Positions 8,811 through 17,605 are shown, counted from the stretch's first letter. The stretch: DNA of 64,000 nt from Gordonia sp. 'Campus' (GCF_022206305.1 NZ_JAKOIW010000011.1:50563-114562); one strand, 5' to 3'. Program-made: numbers and translations. The notes: generated by a model from the letters alone, not told the origin.

Positions 8811-10178
8811 TCAGGAAGGACCGGGGAACGGCGGCAGCTCGGGCGTGAACAGCCAGTCGTCCCACAGTTGCTTCAACGGCTTCGACGAGTGGGCCGCGGC
8901 GAGGGCCATGAAGTCCTCGGTCGTCACCGACCCGTAGCGGTATTTGTCTGTCCATCGCTGGAGCAGGGCGAAGAAGTCGCCGTCGCCGATCGTCAGGCGC
9001 AAGGCGTGCAGGGTGAGGGCACCGCGTTTGTAGACCCAGTCGTCGAACATCTTGCGGGGTCCGGGGTCCGCGAGAGGTACACGCACCGGCGATGATTCGA
9101 GCTTGTCGTAATAGTGGCGCGCCCACTCGTCGGCGCTGCGGCCACCGGAGTGCTGACTCCACAGCCATTCGGCGTAGCAGGCGAAACCTTCGTGCAGCCA
9201 GATGTCGCGCCAGCGGGCCGCGGTCACCGAGTTGCCGAACCACTGGTGTGCGAGTTCGTGGGCGATGAGCCGCTCGGCGTGCCGGCTGCCGTCGCAGTGA
9301 TTGGCGCCGAAGGTGGAGAAACTCTGTGCCTCGATGGGGATCTCGAGCTCGTCCTCCGTGACCACGACCGTGTACTGCGGGAACGGGTAGGGGCCGAACA
9401 TCTCGACGAATGCCGAGACCATCTCGGTCTGGGCGCCGAAGTCGATCGCGAAGTTGTCCTCGAGGTGCGACGGGATGAGACCCGCGACAGGAATCGGCTT
9501 GGACGCCAACGACACCTGCTTGTACTGGCCGATCTGGATCGATGCGAGGTAAGTGGGCATCGGCTCGACCTGCTCGTACACCCATGTGGTCTGCGCCGCC
9601 CGGACGCGCTTGGACTCGAGGACACCGTTCGCGAGCGCGTGGTACGGACTGTCGGTCGTGATCGAGATCCGGTACGGGGCTTTGGCACTCGGGTGGTCGT
9701 CGCAGGGGAACCACGACGCCGCGCCGTTCGGCTGGTTCGCGCACAGCGAGCCGTCGGTCAGTTCTTCCCAGCCGACCTCTCCCCACGGACCGCGGATGGG
9801 CCGCGGGGTGCCGTGATAGCGGACGGTGATGGTCATCGCGCCCCCGGGCGGCAGCGGCGTGTCCGGGGTGACGGTGAGCTTGTGGTGGCGGTGACTGTAA
9901 CGGGCGCGTTTGTCGTTGACCGAGACGCGTTGAACCGACAGCGAGCCGGCGAGGTCGAGGGTGAACCGCTTGAGTTCTGCGTACGAGGTCGCGGTCAGCA
10001 CCGCGGTGCCCTCCAGCCGGTTGCTCGCGACCTTGTACTCGAGATCGAGGTCGTAGCGCGAGATCCGGTAACCCAGATTGCCGTTGTCGGGGAGATAAGG
10101 ATCGAGGACGTCGTCAGGCGCACCCAACACGGGTTGCCCGGAGTTGCCTCGCGAACCCCAGCCAGACTTTCCGGGCAC
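8811..10178 (-). CDS. M1 family zinc metallopeptidase
   Basis: This 455-residue peptidase has the zinc motif HELAHQWFGNS followed 18 residues later by E in WLHEGFACYAEW, giving HEXXH-x18-E of the gluzincins. The N-terminal half is the beta-rich domain of M1 enzymes. The usual GAMEN exopeptidase motif is replaced by IPIEAQSFSTFG, as in short actinobacterial members, so substrate binding may differ. No signal peptide is visible, so it is probably cytoplasmic. The start is GTG 10178. It lies nine bases upstream of the flippase gene, on the same strand. Confidence 0.92.
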   Translation of the reverse strand: MPGKSGWGSRGNSGQPVLGAPDDVLDPYLPDNGNLGYRISRYDLDLEYKVASNRLEGTAVLTATSYAELKRFTLDLAGSLSVQRVSVNDKRARYSHRHHKLTVTPDTPLPPGGAMTITVRYHGTPRPIRGPWGEVGWEELTDGSLCANQPNGAASWFPCDDHPSAKAPYRISITTDSPYHALANGVLESKRVRAAQTTWVYEQVEPMPTYLASIQIGQYKQVSLASKPIPVAGLIPSHLEDNFAIDFGAQTEMVSAFVEMFGPYPFPQYTVVVTEDELEIPIEAQSFSTFGANHCDGSRHAERLIAHELAHQWFGNSVTAARWRDIWLHEGFACYAEWLWSQHSGGRSADEWARHYYDKLESSPVRVPLADPGPRKMFDDWVYKRGALTLHALRLTIGDGDFFALLQRWTDKYRYGSVTTEDFMALAAAHSSKPLKQLWDDWLFTPELPPFPGPS

Positions 10179-10399
10179 TCTCGACTCCTACTCCGTTCTG
10201 CCCTCGCGGGCCGACGTGCCGCCGCACGCCTCGTCGAACCGCGTCGGTGACGCTGCGACCGGTTACGAGGCGGTTGCGGTTGGGTGGCGATGTCTCGATT
10301 TCGGCGTATCGCCCGCGACGGGGCGATGCTGTCCCGGACACTGTGAGAGTACCTGGCGGCGGCAGAGCCGGCCCGCCCGATCGATGCGAGGAGTACGGA

Positions 10400-10825
10400 A
10401 TGAGCGGATTCGGCAGTGTGGCGCAGTTTCTCGCGCGCTTGATACTCGGCATCATCTTCATCGCCCACGGCTGGCAGAAGCTGGTGACCATGGGCATGGA
10501 TGCCACCAAGGCGGGATTCGGCCCCGCCGGGATGGACATCCCGTACCCGGAGCTCGCGGCCTACTACGCGACCTGGGTGGAGCTGGTGGGCGGCATCCTG
10601 CTGATCCTGGGGTTGCTGCTGCCGATCGTGTCGACGTTGCTGATCGCGGACATGATCGGCGCGATCGTGTTCGTGCACTGGGATGCCGGGTTCTGGAACT
10701 CCGACGGCGGGTACGAGTGGCCGCTCGCGTTGATCGCCGGTCTGCTGGCCGTCGGATACACCTCGGCGGGCCGGATGGGTGCCGACAGCTACATCATGCG
10801 GAGACGACGCCGCGACGTCGTCTGA
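10400..10825 (+). CDS. DoxX family membrane protein
   Basis: This 141-residue protein has four hydrophobic helices. It shows the DoxX opening LARLILGIIFIAHGWQKLV and later WVELVGGILLILGLLLP, and ends in the basic tail MRRRRRDVV. The frame is open from 10247, but GAGGAG just before ATG 10400 (MSGFGSVAQFL) fixes the start. Family members are linked to redox and oxidative-stress complexes in mycobacteria; a specific role here is not shown. It converges with the next gene with three bases between stops. Confidence 0.88.
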   Translation: MSGFGSVAQFLARLILGIIFIAHGWQKLVTMGMDATKAGFGPAGMDIPYPELAAYYATWVELVGGILLILGLLLPIVSTLLIADMIGAIVFVHWDAGFWNSDGGYEWPLALIAGLLAVGYTSAGRMGADSYIMRRRRRDVV

Positions 10826-10828
10826 GAC

Positions 10829-11401
10829 TCAGGCGAAAGCCAGGCCGTCGATGGTGGCCGTGCTCGTCGACACCGCATCGGTGTCGGTGAGGGCGGCCAC
10901 CAGTCGTGCGATCATCTCGCGTTCCTCGTCGGCATGCCGGAGACCGACCCCGTCGATCAGACCGGGCGTGATCAGCGCCAGCGGGTCGGTGTCGTGGCGA
11001 TGGATGACGGCGGCGCCGAGCAGACGTTGCGCCTGGCCCGGGTCGGAGTCCCACAGGGCATCAGCGGTCAGCAGGTAGAGGCGTACCGCGGGCGGATAGT
11101 CGTGCAGATGCACGAGCGCCCAGGCCCAGTGCTTCGCGACGTCGACGGTGTCGACCTCCCCCCGACCATGCGTGCGCACGTACTTGCCGTGGAGTTCGCG
11201 GCACAGGTGGCTGGCGTCCGACCACAGCATCAGGTGCGACATGCACCGGATGCAGTCGTGCACATTGGACAGGTACTTTGCCGAATACGGTCCTTCGCGC
11301 CGTGACCTGATCTCGCGGAGCACGGAGAACTCGGCCAGCGCGTGGTCGTATTCACCGGCCGAGAGCAGCGCCTGGGCCTCGGCCTGCATTTCCTCGATCA
11401 C
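10829..11401 (-). CDS. Hypothetical helical protein, possible TPR-like
   Basis: I do not recognise this 190-residue protein. It is predicted to be almost all helical, with repeated helix pairs such as ALLSAGEYDHALAEFSVLREI and HWAWALVHLHDYPPAVRLYLLT that resemble tetratricopeptide repeats. It carries a CIRC motif (DCIRCMSHL) and a third cysteine nearby (SHLCRELH). The start GTG 11401 is weakly supported; ATG 11389 is an alternative. No signal peptide or catalytic motif is visible. Confidence 0.6.
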   Translation of the reverse strand: MIEEMQAEAQALLSAGEYDHALAEFSVLREIRSRREGPYSAKYLSNVHDCIRCMSHLMLWSDASHLCRELHGKYVRTHGRGEVDTVDVAKHWAWALVHLHDYPPAVRLYLLTADALWDSDPGQAQRLLGAAVIHRHDTDPLALITPGLIDGVGLRHADEEREMIARLVAALTDTDAVSTSTATIDGLAFA

Positions 11402-11535
11402 CCTGGTGATTGTCGCCGATCAGAACTGTCACCGCCGGTTGTTTCACCGAACCGGGACCCGGGCGCGGGACGTGGGCTGCCCCGGCGCACCTGCGATCCT
11501 GGCGGACCGACCGGCGGGCTGGCATCGTGGCAGGA

Positions 11536-12033
11536 ATGAAGGACGACATCGGTAGCACCCCCGAGGGCTCGGACGGCGAGTACAGCCTCGACGAGGACGA
11601 TCAGCTGCAGCCGGAGGACACTCTTGACGACCGCGGGGTCGACGACGTCCTCGACGAGGGATACTCGCCGCCCGACTACGAGCCCAAGGGCGCGGTGCAC
11701 GGGCTGACGTCTCGCGAACAGGCCGAGGGGGAGACTCTCGACGAGAGGCTCGCCGAGGAGGAGCCCGACGTCGGGGCGGTGGACCCGCTGGACGAGATCA
11801 CCGCTGATGAGCGTGCTCGGACCGATTGGCGCGCACACGATTCCGATCGGAGCGATGAGTTCGAAGAGGACGACGAGGTCGGGGACACCCGGGCCGGTCG
11901 TCTGATCGCGCCGGATGCGGGCTCCGGCATCGACACCGAGTCCGAGGCGGTCGCCGAGGACGCCGGCATCGACGGTGCCGGAGCGTCCGCGGAAGAGGCT
12001 GCCGTGCACTACATCTCGGACGCTCCGGAGTAA
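11536..12033 (+). CDS. DUF5709-type acidic protein
   Basis: This 165-residue, strongly acidic protein resembles the DUF5709 family: DEGYSPPDYEPKGAVHG, then TLDERLAEEEPDV, AGRLIAPDAG and the C-terminal HYISDAP. It is probably largely disordered. The frame is open from 11410, but the natural start is ATG 11536 (MKDDIGSTPEGSDGEYSLDE), preceded by CAGGA. No membrane segment or enzyme motif is present and the function is unknown. A large inverted repeat follows. Confidence 0.7.
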   Translation: MKDDIGSTPEGSDGEYSLDEDDQLQPEDTLDDRGVDDVLDEGYSPPDYEPKGAVHGLTSREQAEGETLDERLAEEEPDVGAVDPLDEITADERARTDWRAHDSDRSDEFEEDDEVGDTRAGRLIAPDAGSGIDTESEAVAEDAGIDGAGASAEEAAVHYISDAPE

Positions 12034-12092
12034 GGGCGCCGGGTGGGTGGTGGCCGAGCCTGGCCCGACAACCGCCCCCCTGACCACCGCCC

Positions 12093-12187
12093 CGAAAACC
12101 GCCCCTGAAAACCGCCCTCTGGAGGGCGGTCAGAGGCGATATGCCCTCGACCGCCCTCCAGAGGGCGGTTTTCAGGGCGGTTTTCAG
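12093..12187. repeat. Large inverted repeat (29-bp perfect stem) between convergent genes
   Basis: A perfect 29-bp stem pairs 12103-12131 with 12149-12177 around a 17-base loop. With one bulge and one mismatch it extends another ~10 bp on each side. Each arm is itself nearly palindromic around CCGCCCTCTGGAGGGCGG, so cruciform and two-hairpin forms are both possible. Upstream, 12071-12102 carries further degenerate ACCGCCCC units. It lies between DUF5709 and the cupin gene, so it may serve as a bidirectional terminator, but it is larger than that needs. Confidence 0.85.
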
Positions 12188-12238
12188 CACATGAGGGCTG
12201 ACGGAGCGCCAGCCGTCGACCGTCCGGAACCCCTCTCC

Positions 12239-12586
12239 TCATCGCTGTTCGGCGCAGACGGCGATGACGGTCAGCCCGTCGGGCCCGGCGCGTAAGCGGC
12301 GGCGGGTCTGCAGATCGACGGAGATGAACTGGCCTGGCGCGATCGGCGTCGGTTCGTCGTCGATGACGACCCAGCCGCTGCCCGCGATGACGGCGTAGAC
12401 GTCATCGTTGCGATCGTCGATGTGATCGTGGTCGACCGTTTCGGCGCCCGGTGGGAGCTCCACCTGGTAGACCTCGAAAGCCGTGACGCCGAGGGCGTCG
12501 CTGATGCGCCGATCGAACGGGCTGGCTGCCGGATGCGGGCCGTGGCCGGCAGGTACCGAGGATGCGTGGACGATGACGTGACCCAT
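12239..12586 (-). CDS. Cupin domain protein
   Basis: This small (115-residue) single-domain cupin has motif 1 around PPGAETVDHDHIDDRNDDVYAV with two histidines and an acidic residue, and a second strand set YAVIAGSGWVVIDDEPTPIAPGQFISV. The usual motif-2 histidine is replaced, so metal binding may be incomplete. The start is ATG 12586 (MGHVIVHASSVPAGHG). No operon partner is close. The substrate is unknown. Confidence 0.72.
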   Translation of the reverse strand: MGHVIVHASSVPAGHGPHPAASPFDRRISDALGVTAFEVYQVELPPGAETVDHDHIDDRNDDVYAVIAGSGWVVIDDEPTPIAPGQFISVDLQTRRRLRAGPDGLTVIAVCAEQR

Positions 12587-12686
12587 GAATGCATGCTAGT
12601 TGCCGGCCGCTCGCCTGGTCTCGCCGAAGTCTCCCACACACCCATCGGCCCCCGACTCGGGTGGACGGAAAAACATTGCGGCGCAG

Positions 12687-13466
12687 TCATTCCTTCCGTC
12701 CGCGATCGATGCGCTGATCGGACGGCGGCGTCTGGTCCATGACCTGCTCGAGCGCCGCGACGATCTTCCCGCGAATAGCCTCGGGGGTCAGCCCCAATCC
12801 GCCGAGCGCTTCGGCCAGGCCGTCATCGGCGAACATGCCGAGGAGCAGATGTTCGGTGCCGATGTAGTTGTGGCCCATCTCGACCGCGACCCCCACGGTC
12901 GACTCGAGCACGGCCTTGGCCGCCTCGTCATAGGGCACCACGCTGGTGGCCTCCGCGTCGGGGATGTCCCGCGGACTCGGCACCAGCGGTGTGATCGCGG
13001 CCGTCCACGCGGCTGGGTCGACACCGAACTCGGACAGCACCACGAAGACGAGAGACGTCGGTTCGGCGGTCAGGGACCGCGCGATGTGCGCGGGGGTCAC
13101 GTGTTCGGCACGATCGGCCGCCGCGCCGGCGTTGGCGGCCATGAGGACGTTCGCCGCGCGTGGGGTGAAGCGCGAGAACGGGTTCTCGTCGGCGGCTGAC
13201 TCGTTGTCGCTCGGCGTCGACACCCGGTCGACGAACCGCTTCTGGGCGGCCTGTTTGCTCACCCCCATGCTGGCGCCGATCGAGGTCCAGGACGCGCCGG
13301 AGCGTCGTGCCTGGTCGACGAAATGGCCGATGAGGCTGTCGGCCACGTCGCCGAGATGCTGGGCGGCGAGGACGGCGTCCGACAGCTGATCGAGCGGGTC
13401 GTCGTGGACTTTTCGGATCGCGGTGATGAGGTCGTCGAGACGGATGGTGACGGGTGTATCAGGCAT
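12687..13466 (-). CDS. Helix-turn-helix protein with Clp N-terminal domains
   Basis: This 259-residue protein combines an N-terminal DNA-binding segment (ASWTSIGASMGVSKQAAQKRF, a recognisable helix-turn-helix at about residues 58-78) with two ClpN-type repeats. The first starts FSRFTPRAANVLMAANAGAA and the second contains MGHNYIGTEHLLLGMF, the ClpA/C substrate-adaptor fold. There is no AAA domain, so it is not a chaperone ATPase. The likely role is a regulator sensing a peptide or phospho-residue through ClpN. Twin operators over its own promoter support autoregulation. Start ATG 13466 appears leaderless. Confidence 0.8.
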   Translation of the reverse strand: MPDTPVTIRLDDLITAIRKVHDDPLDQLSDAVLAAQHLGDVADSLIGHFVDQARRSGASWTSIGASMGVSKQAAQKRFVDRVSTPSDNESAADENPFSRFTPRAANVLMAANAGAAADRAEHVTPAHIARSLTAEPTSLVFVVLSEFGVDPAAWTAAITPLVPSPRDIPDAEATSVVPYDEAAKAVLESTVGVAVEMGHNYIGTEHLLLGMFADDGLAEALGGLGLTPEAIRGKIVAALEQVMDQTPPSDQRIDRGRKE

Positions 13467-13467
13467 G

Positions 13468-13514
13468 CGTCAACCATAGGTTGACGACGGGTGTGCGTCA
13501 ACCCTCGGTTGACG
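13468..13514 (-). promoter_or_regulatory. Leaderless promoter overlapped by two 19-bp inverted-repeat operators
   Basis: Two near-identical palindromes, CGTCAACCATAGGTTGACG (13468-13486) and CGTCAACCCTCGGTTGACG (13496-13514), have centres 28 bp apart. The minus-strand promoter is built inside them: -35 TTGACG (13496-13501), a 17-bp spacer, -10 TATGGT (13473-13478), then six bases to the ATG. A protein bound at either site would block RNA polymerase. The divergent egtB gene starts 123 bp away and could also be affected. Confidence 0.75.
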
Positions 13515-13636
13515 AACTGTGCTGACCGGGGTGTTCGGCCGGGTTCGTTGACAGGATCGGAAACCGTCGTGACGATGGATGCGGAGATCGGCGAAGACGT
13601 CGCCGGCGACTCCCTTTCTTGCCACGGAGGATTCCA

Positions 13637-14959
13637 GTGAGCATCACCGAACCGTCGATCCGTCCCCAGTCGCCGCATGACGTGCCTGTGAACGGCGGGG
13701 CCACACCGGCGCAGAACTCCCATGCCGACGCCGCCCAGCGGTTCGTCGACGTCCGTGCGCTGACCGACACGCTGGCGGCCAGGCTGTCGGCCGAAGACCA
13801 GACGCCGCAGTCGATGACCGAGGCCAGTCCCGCGAAATGGCATCGGGCACATGTCACCTGGTTCTTCGAGGAGTTCATCCTCCGGCGGGATCCCGGCTAC
13901 CGGGTCTACGACGAGTCCTTCCGCTACCTGTTCAACAGCTACTACGAGGCTGTCGGAGAACGACATCCGCGCCCCGATCGAGGCCTGGTCACCAGGCCGG
14001 GGGTGCGCGACGTGACCCGCTACCGCGAGCACGTCGACGCCGCCATGGTCGACCGGCTGGAGCGCGGGAGTCTCGACGACGCGACCCTCGAACTCGTCGA
14101 ACTGGGGTGCAATCACGAACAGCAGCACCAAGAGCTTCTGCTCATGGACATCAAGCACCTGTTCTCCACGAACGTGTTCGCCCCGGTGTACATCGATCGC
14201 GAACCGGACGAACCGGGCACCCCGAAACCGCTGGGCTGGCGGCGATTCGACGGCGGTGTCCATGAGATCGGGGCTCTGGGCAACGGATTCTCCTACGACA
14301 ACGAGGGGCCCCGGCACCGCGTCTACCTGGAGGACTTCGAGATCGCCGACCGTGCCGTGACAAACGCGGACTGGCTGGAGTTCATGGCCGACGACGGTTA
14401 CCGCCGTGCCGAGTTCTGGTTGTCCGACGGCTGGGCGAAGATCCGCGAGACCGGCTGGGACGCCCCGGGTTACTGGCGGAACGAGGCCGGGGTCGGGTCC
14501 ACCGACACGGACACCGAGTGGACGACCTACACATTGTCGGGACGACGCCCCATCGTCCTCGACGAGCCCGTGTTGCATGTCTCGTTCTACGAGGCCGACG
14601 CGTACGCGCGATGGGCCGGCGCGCGATTGCCCACCGAATTCGAATGGGAGATCGCCGCGGCATCGTTGGGCGACGAGCGCGGGATGCTCCTCGATCCGCA
14701 GCGGTGTCACCCCGGCCGCGCGGGTGCGGCCATGGTCGGCGATGTCTGGGAGTGGACCGCCAGCGCGTACCTCCCGTATCCGGGTTTCGTGCCGGCCAAC
14801 GGTGCGGTGGGGGAGTACAACGGCAAGTTCATGTCCGATCAGCACGTTCTGCGGGGCGCCGGTGCGGTGACCCCAGCCGGCCACGAGCGCATCACCTACC
14901 GGAACTTCTTCCCGGCACAGTCGCGCTGGGTCTTTTCGGGGCTGCGACTCGCCCGATGA
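13637..14959 (+). CDS. egtB: Ergothioneine biosynthesis sulfoxide synthase EgtB
   Basis: This 440-residue non-haem iron enzyme joins a thiol donor to hercynine by oxidative C-S bond formation. It has an N-terminal DinB-type helical domain with iron-ligand histidines in KWHRAHVTWFFEEF and CNHEQQHQELLLM, and a C-terminal formylglycine-enzyme-like domain ending PAQSRWVFSGLRLAR. GTG 13637 is preceded by CACGGAGGA. It overlaps egtD by four bases (ATGA). Actinobacterial EgtB usually takes gamma-glutamylcysteine supplied by EgtA, but egtA, egtC and egtE are not adjacent. Confidence 0.93.
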   Translation: MSITEPSIRPQSPHDVPVNGGATPAQNSHADAAQRFVDVRALTDTLAARLSAEDQTPQSMTEASPAKWHRAHVTWFFEEFILRRDPGYRVYDESFRYLFNSYYEAVGERHPRPDRGLVTRPGVRDVTRYREHVDAAMVDRLERGSLDDATLELVELGCNHEQQHQELLLMDIKHLFSTNVFAPVYIDREPDEPGTPKPLGWRRFDGGVHEIGALGNGFSYDNEGPRHRVYLEDFEIADRAVTNADWLEFMADDGYRRAEFWLSDGWAKIRETGWDAPGYWRNEAGVGSTDTDTEWTTYTLSGRRPIVLDEPVLHVSFYEADAYARWAGARLPTEFEWEIAAASLGDERGMLLDPQRCHPGRAGAAMVGDVWEWTASAYLPYPGFVPANGAVGEYNGKFMSDQHVLRGAGAVTPAGHERITYRNFFPAQSRWVFSGLRLAR

Positions 14960-15936
14960 CCCTCGACAGCGACCCGAGCGTCGATTCCGAGACCACCACC
15001 AGCGGTCTTGCCGCCGACGCGTTGTCCGGCCTGTGGCAGACCCCGCCGACCCTGCCGACCAAGTGGCTCTACGACGAGCGCGGCAGCAAGCTGTTCGACG
15101 AGATCACGCGGCTGGACGAGTACTACCCGACGCGCCGCGAGACCGCCATCCTCCGTGCACGATCCGCGGAGATCGCGGCGACGACCGGGGCGGCGGTCAT
15201 CGTCGAACTCGGATCGGGTACGTCGACGAAGACGCGCCTGTTGCTCGACGCGTTCAGCGCGGCGATGGGCACCGAGCGGCGCCTGACCTACGTACCGGTC
15301 GATGTGAGCACCGAGATGCTCACCACCACTGCGGAAGTGCTCTCGGCCGACTACCCCGAGATCGACGTCGTGCCGGTCGTCGCCGATTTCACCGAACCGG
15401 ATCTCGAGCTGCCCGCGGCCGACGGGCCTCGGCTGGCGGTGTTCCTCGGGGGCACCATCGGGAACTTCGTACCCGACGAACGCGCCGGGTTCTACCGACG
15501 GCTCGCGGCGTCACTCGCACCCGGTGACTACTTCCTGCTCGGCACCGACCTCATCAAGGACACCGGGCGTCTGGTGGCCGCGTACGACGACAGGGCGGGT
15601 GTCACAGCGGATTTCAACCGCAACATGATCGAGGTGCTGCGCACGGGCTTGGATGCGCGCGGGCTCTACGTCGACGACTTCGAGCACATCGCGCGCTGGA
15701 ATCCCGACGAGCACCGCATCGAGATGTGGTTGCGCGCCCGACGTGACGTCGATGCCTACTTCGGAGTGCTCGGCCGGTCATGGCGGGTGCCCGCGGGGAC
15801 GGAGATCCACACCGAGATCAGCACCAAGTTCGAACCCGGTGCGCTGCAGAGCGAACTCGAGGCGTCGGGCCTGACCGTCGAGGCGACCTGGACCGACCCG
15901 GCCGGGGATTTTCAGCTCACCCTGACTCGGCGCTGA
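14956..15936 (+). CDS. egtD: L-histidine N-alpha-methyltransferase EgtD
   Basis: This 326-residue SAM-dependent enzyme trimethylates histidine to hercynine, the first committed step of ergothioneine synthesis. It shows the family opening LPTKWLYDERGSKLFDEITRLDEYYPTR with the SAM motif IVELGSGTSTKT, then FLGGTIGNF and LLGTDLIKD. Its ATG overlaps the egtB stop, so translation is coupled. The last 20 bases overlap the convergent oxidoreductase gene. Length is as expected for EgtD. Confidence 0.95.
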   Translation: MTLDSDPSVDSETTTSGLAADALSGLWQTPPTLPTKWLYDERGSKLFDEITRLDEYYPTRRETAILRARSAEIAATTGAAVIVELGSGTSTKTRLLLDAFSAAMGTERRLTYVPVDVSTEMLTTTAEVLSADYPEIDVVPVVADFTEPDLELPAADGPRLAVFLGGTIGNFVPDERAGFYRRLAASLAPGDYFLLGTDLIKDTGRLVAAYDDRAGVTADFNRNMIEVLRTGLDARGLYVDDFEHIARWNPDEHRIEMWLRARRDVDAYFGVLGRSWRVPAGTEIHTEISTKFEPGALQSELEASGLTVEATWTDPAGDFQLTLTRR

Positions 15937-16978
15937 GCAGTTCCCGCACGCGCGGGATGACCTGCGTACCGTACAACTCGATGCTCCGCATCAGTTCGGC
16001 ATGGCCGAGTGTCCCGTGCGAGTACTTCAGATCGAAGCGGCTCACACCCAGTGCGCGGACGGTGGATGCGATCTTGCGCGCGACCGTCTCGGGTGACCCG
16101 ACGTGGAGCGAGCCCCCCGGTCCGGTCGAGCGTTCGAACTCGATGTGCGTGGGCGGCGGCCACCCGCGCTCGCGGCCGATGCGACCGACGTATTCGCGGT
16201 AATGCGGCCACAACTCGTCGCGTGCCTGGGCGTCGGTCTCGGCGACGTGCCCGGGTGAATGCACCCCGATGGGCAGCGTCTGCTTGCCCATCTCCTTGAT
16301 CGCTCGGTGATAGAGATCGACGTAGGGACGGAACCGCAGCGGGTCGCCACCGATGATGGCCAGCATCAAGGGCAGCCCGTACGACGCCGCGCGGACCACC
16401 GACTCCGGGCTGCCACCCACCGCGATCCACGTGGGCAGTGGGGGATTCGCCAGCTCGGGATAGACCCTCTGCGCCTGCAGCGGCGGACGGGTCGAACCCG
16501 ACCACGAGACCGGCTCGCCGGTGCGGAGCTCGGCGAACAGGGCGAGCTTGTCGCTGAACAATTCCTCGTAGTCGGAGAGGTCGAATCCGAACAGCGGAAA
16601 CGACTCGGTGAACGAACCGCGTCCGAGGATCACCTCCGCGCGCCCCGACGACAGGGCGTCGACGGTGGAGAAGCGCTGGAACACGCGGATCGGGTCGTCG
16701 GAACTGAGTACCGTCACCGCCGAACCCAGGCGCATCCGGGTGGTGCGTGCCGCGATGGCACCCAGCACCACCTCGGGTGCCGAGACGGCGTAATCGTCAC
16801 GGTGGTGTTCACCGACACCGAGGAAGTCGACGCCCACCTCGTCGGCGAGGACGGCTTGGTCGAGGAGGTCGCGGAGCGTCTGGGCTCCTGTGCGCAGCGA
16901 GCCGTCGGGATCGGCGGTGATGTCACCGAACGTGTCGAGTCCGAGTTCCACCTCGGTCGGTGCAGCCTGAGAGTCCAT
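15917..16978 (-). CDS. Luciferase-like (LLM class) flavin-dependent oxidoreductase
   Basis: This 353-residue protein has the bacterial luciferase-like TIM-barrel fold: ELGLDTFGDITAD, VDFLGVGEHHRDDYAVSAPEV, then TRMRLGSAVTVLSSDDPIRVFQRF, ending with FDLKYSHGTLGHAELMRSIELYG. The frame is open to 17062, but ATG 16978 (MDSQAAPTEVELGLDTF), after an AAAGGG tract, matches related proteins. It probably uses FMN or F420; the sequence does not settle which. The substrate is unknown. Confidence 0.88.
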   Translation of the reverse strand: MDSQAAPTEVELGLDTFGDITADPDGSLRTGAQTLRDLLDQAVLADEVGVDFLGVGEHHRDDYAVSAPEVVLGAIAARTTRMRLGSAVTVLSSDDPIRVFQRFSTVDALSSGRAEVILGRGSFTESFPLFGFDLSDYEELFSDKLALFAELRTGEPVSWSGSTRPPLQAQRVYPELANPPLPTWIAVGGSPESVVRAASYGLPLMLAIIGGDPLRFRPYVDLYHRAIKEMGKQTLPIGVHSPGHVAETDAQARDELWPHYREYVGRIGRERGWPPPTHIEFERSTGPGGSLHVGSPETVARKIASTVRALGVSRFDLKYSHGTLGHAELMRSIELYGTQVIPRVRELLSAESG

Positions 16979-17167
16979 GTCGCCCTTTGTGAGTGTCGTG
17001 CTGGGGTGGTCCGTGTCGGTTTGTGTGTACGTCACGTCACGATGCCACGATTTCACGGACAACTTTCGCTGTGGTCGTTATGCCGAGCCTATTGCTGTGA
17101 CATGCTCTTACCGGTTCAGGGGTCGACTACGAACGATCCCACTTCTTCTAGACCAAGGAGACATCCC

Positions 17168-17560
17168 ATGTGGGACTCGTTCTGGGACTTCATCTGGTAC
17201 ACCATCGTCATCTTCGCGTTCGTCGCGTACCTGATCGTCCTCTGGCACATCATCGCCGACCTCTTCCGTGACAAGGCGGCGTCGGGTTGGCAGAAGGCGG
17301 CATGGGTGATCTTCCTGATCGTCTTCCCGTACCTCACGGCCATCGTGTACCTCCTTGCCAAGGGCAAGGGCATGGCCGAGCGTCAGCGCGAGGCGTACAG
17401 CGAGGCAAAGCAGGCCTCCGATGAGTACATCAAGTCCGTCGCCGGCACCTCGCCGACACAGCAGATCACCGAGGCGAAGGCGCTCCTCGACTCCGGGGCC
17501 ATCACGCCGCAGGAGTTCGAACACCTGAAGTCCAAGGCGCTGGGCACCACAGCGGTCTGA
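17168..17560 (+). CDS. SHOCT domain membrane protein
   Basis: This 130-residue protein has an N-terminal phospholipase-D-nuclease-N-like membrane region (FIWYTIVIFAFVAYLIVLWHII, then VIFLIVFPYLTAIVYLL) and a C-terminal SHOCT helix pair (QITEAKALLDSGAITPQEFEHLKSKAL). ACCAAGGAG lies 8 bp before ATG 17168, fixing the start within a much longer open frame that begins at 16259. SHOCT motifs are short oligomerisation elements in actinobacterial stress and envelope proteins; the role here is unknown. Confidence 0.88.
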   Translation: MWDSFWDFIWYTIVIFAFVAYLIVLWHIIADLFRDKAASGWQKAAWVIFLIVFPYLTAIVYLLAKGKGMAERQREAYSEAKQASDEYIKSVAGTSPTQQITEAKALLDSGAITPQEFEHLKSKALGTTAV

Positions 17561-17574
17561 CGCGTCGAGACCAC

Positions 17575-17605
17575 CGCGCCTGACCGGTTGCCCCGGTCAG
17601 GCGCG
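17575..17605. terminator. Bidirectional hairpin between the SHOCT gene and thiD
   Basis: A perfect 13-bp stem, CGCGCCTGACCGG (17575-17587) with its complement at 17593-17605 and a five-base loop, lies between two convergent genes. The thiD stop codon (17597-17599) is inside the right arm, so the hairpin includes the end of that gene. Confidence 0.7.
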
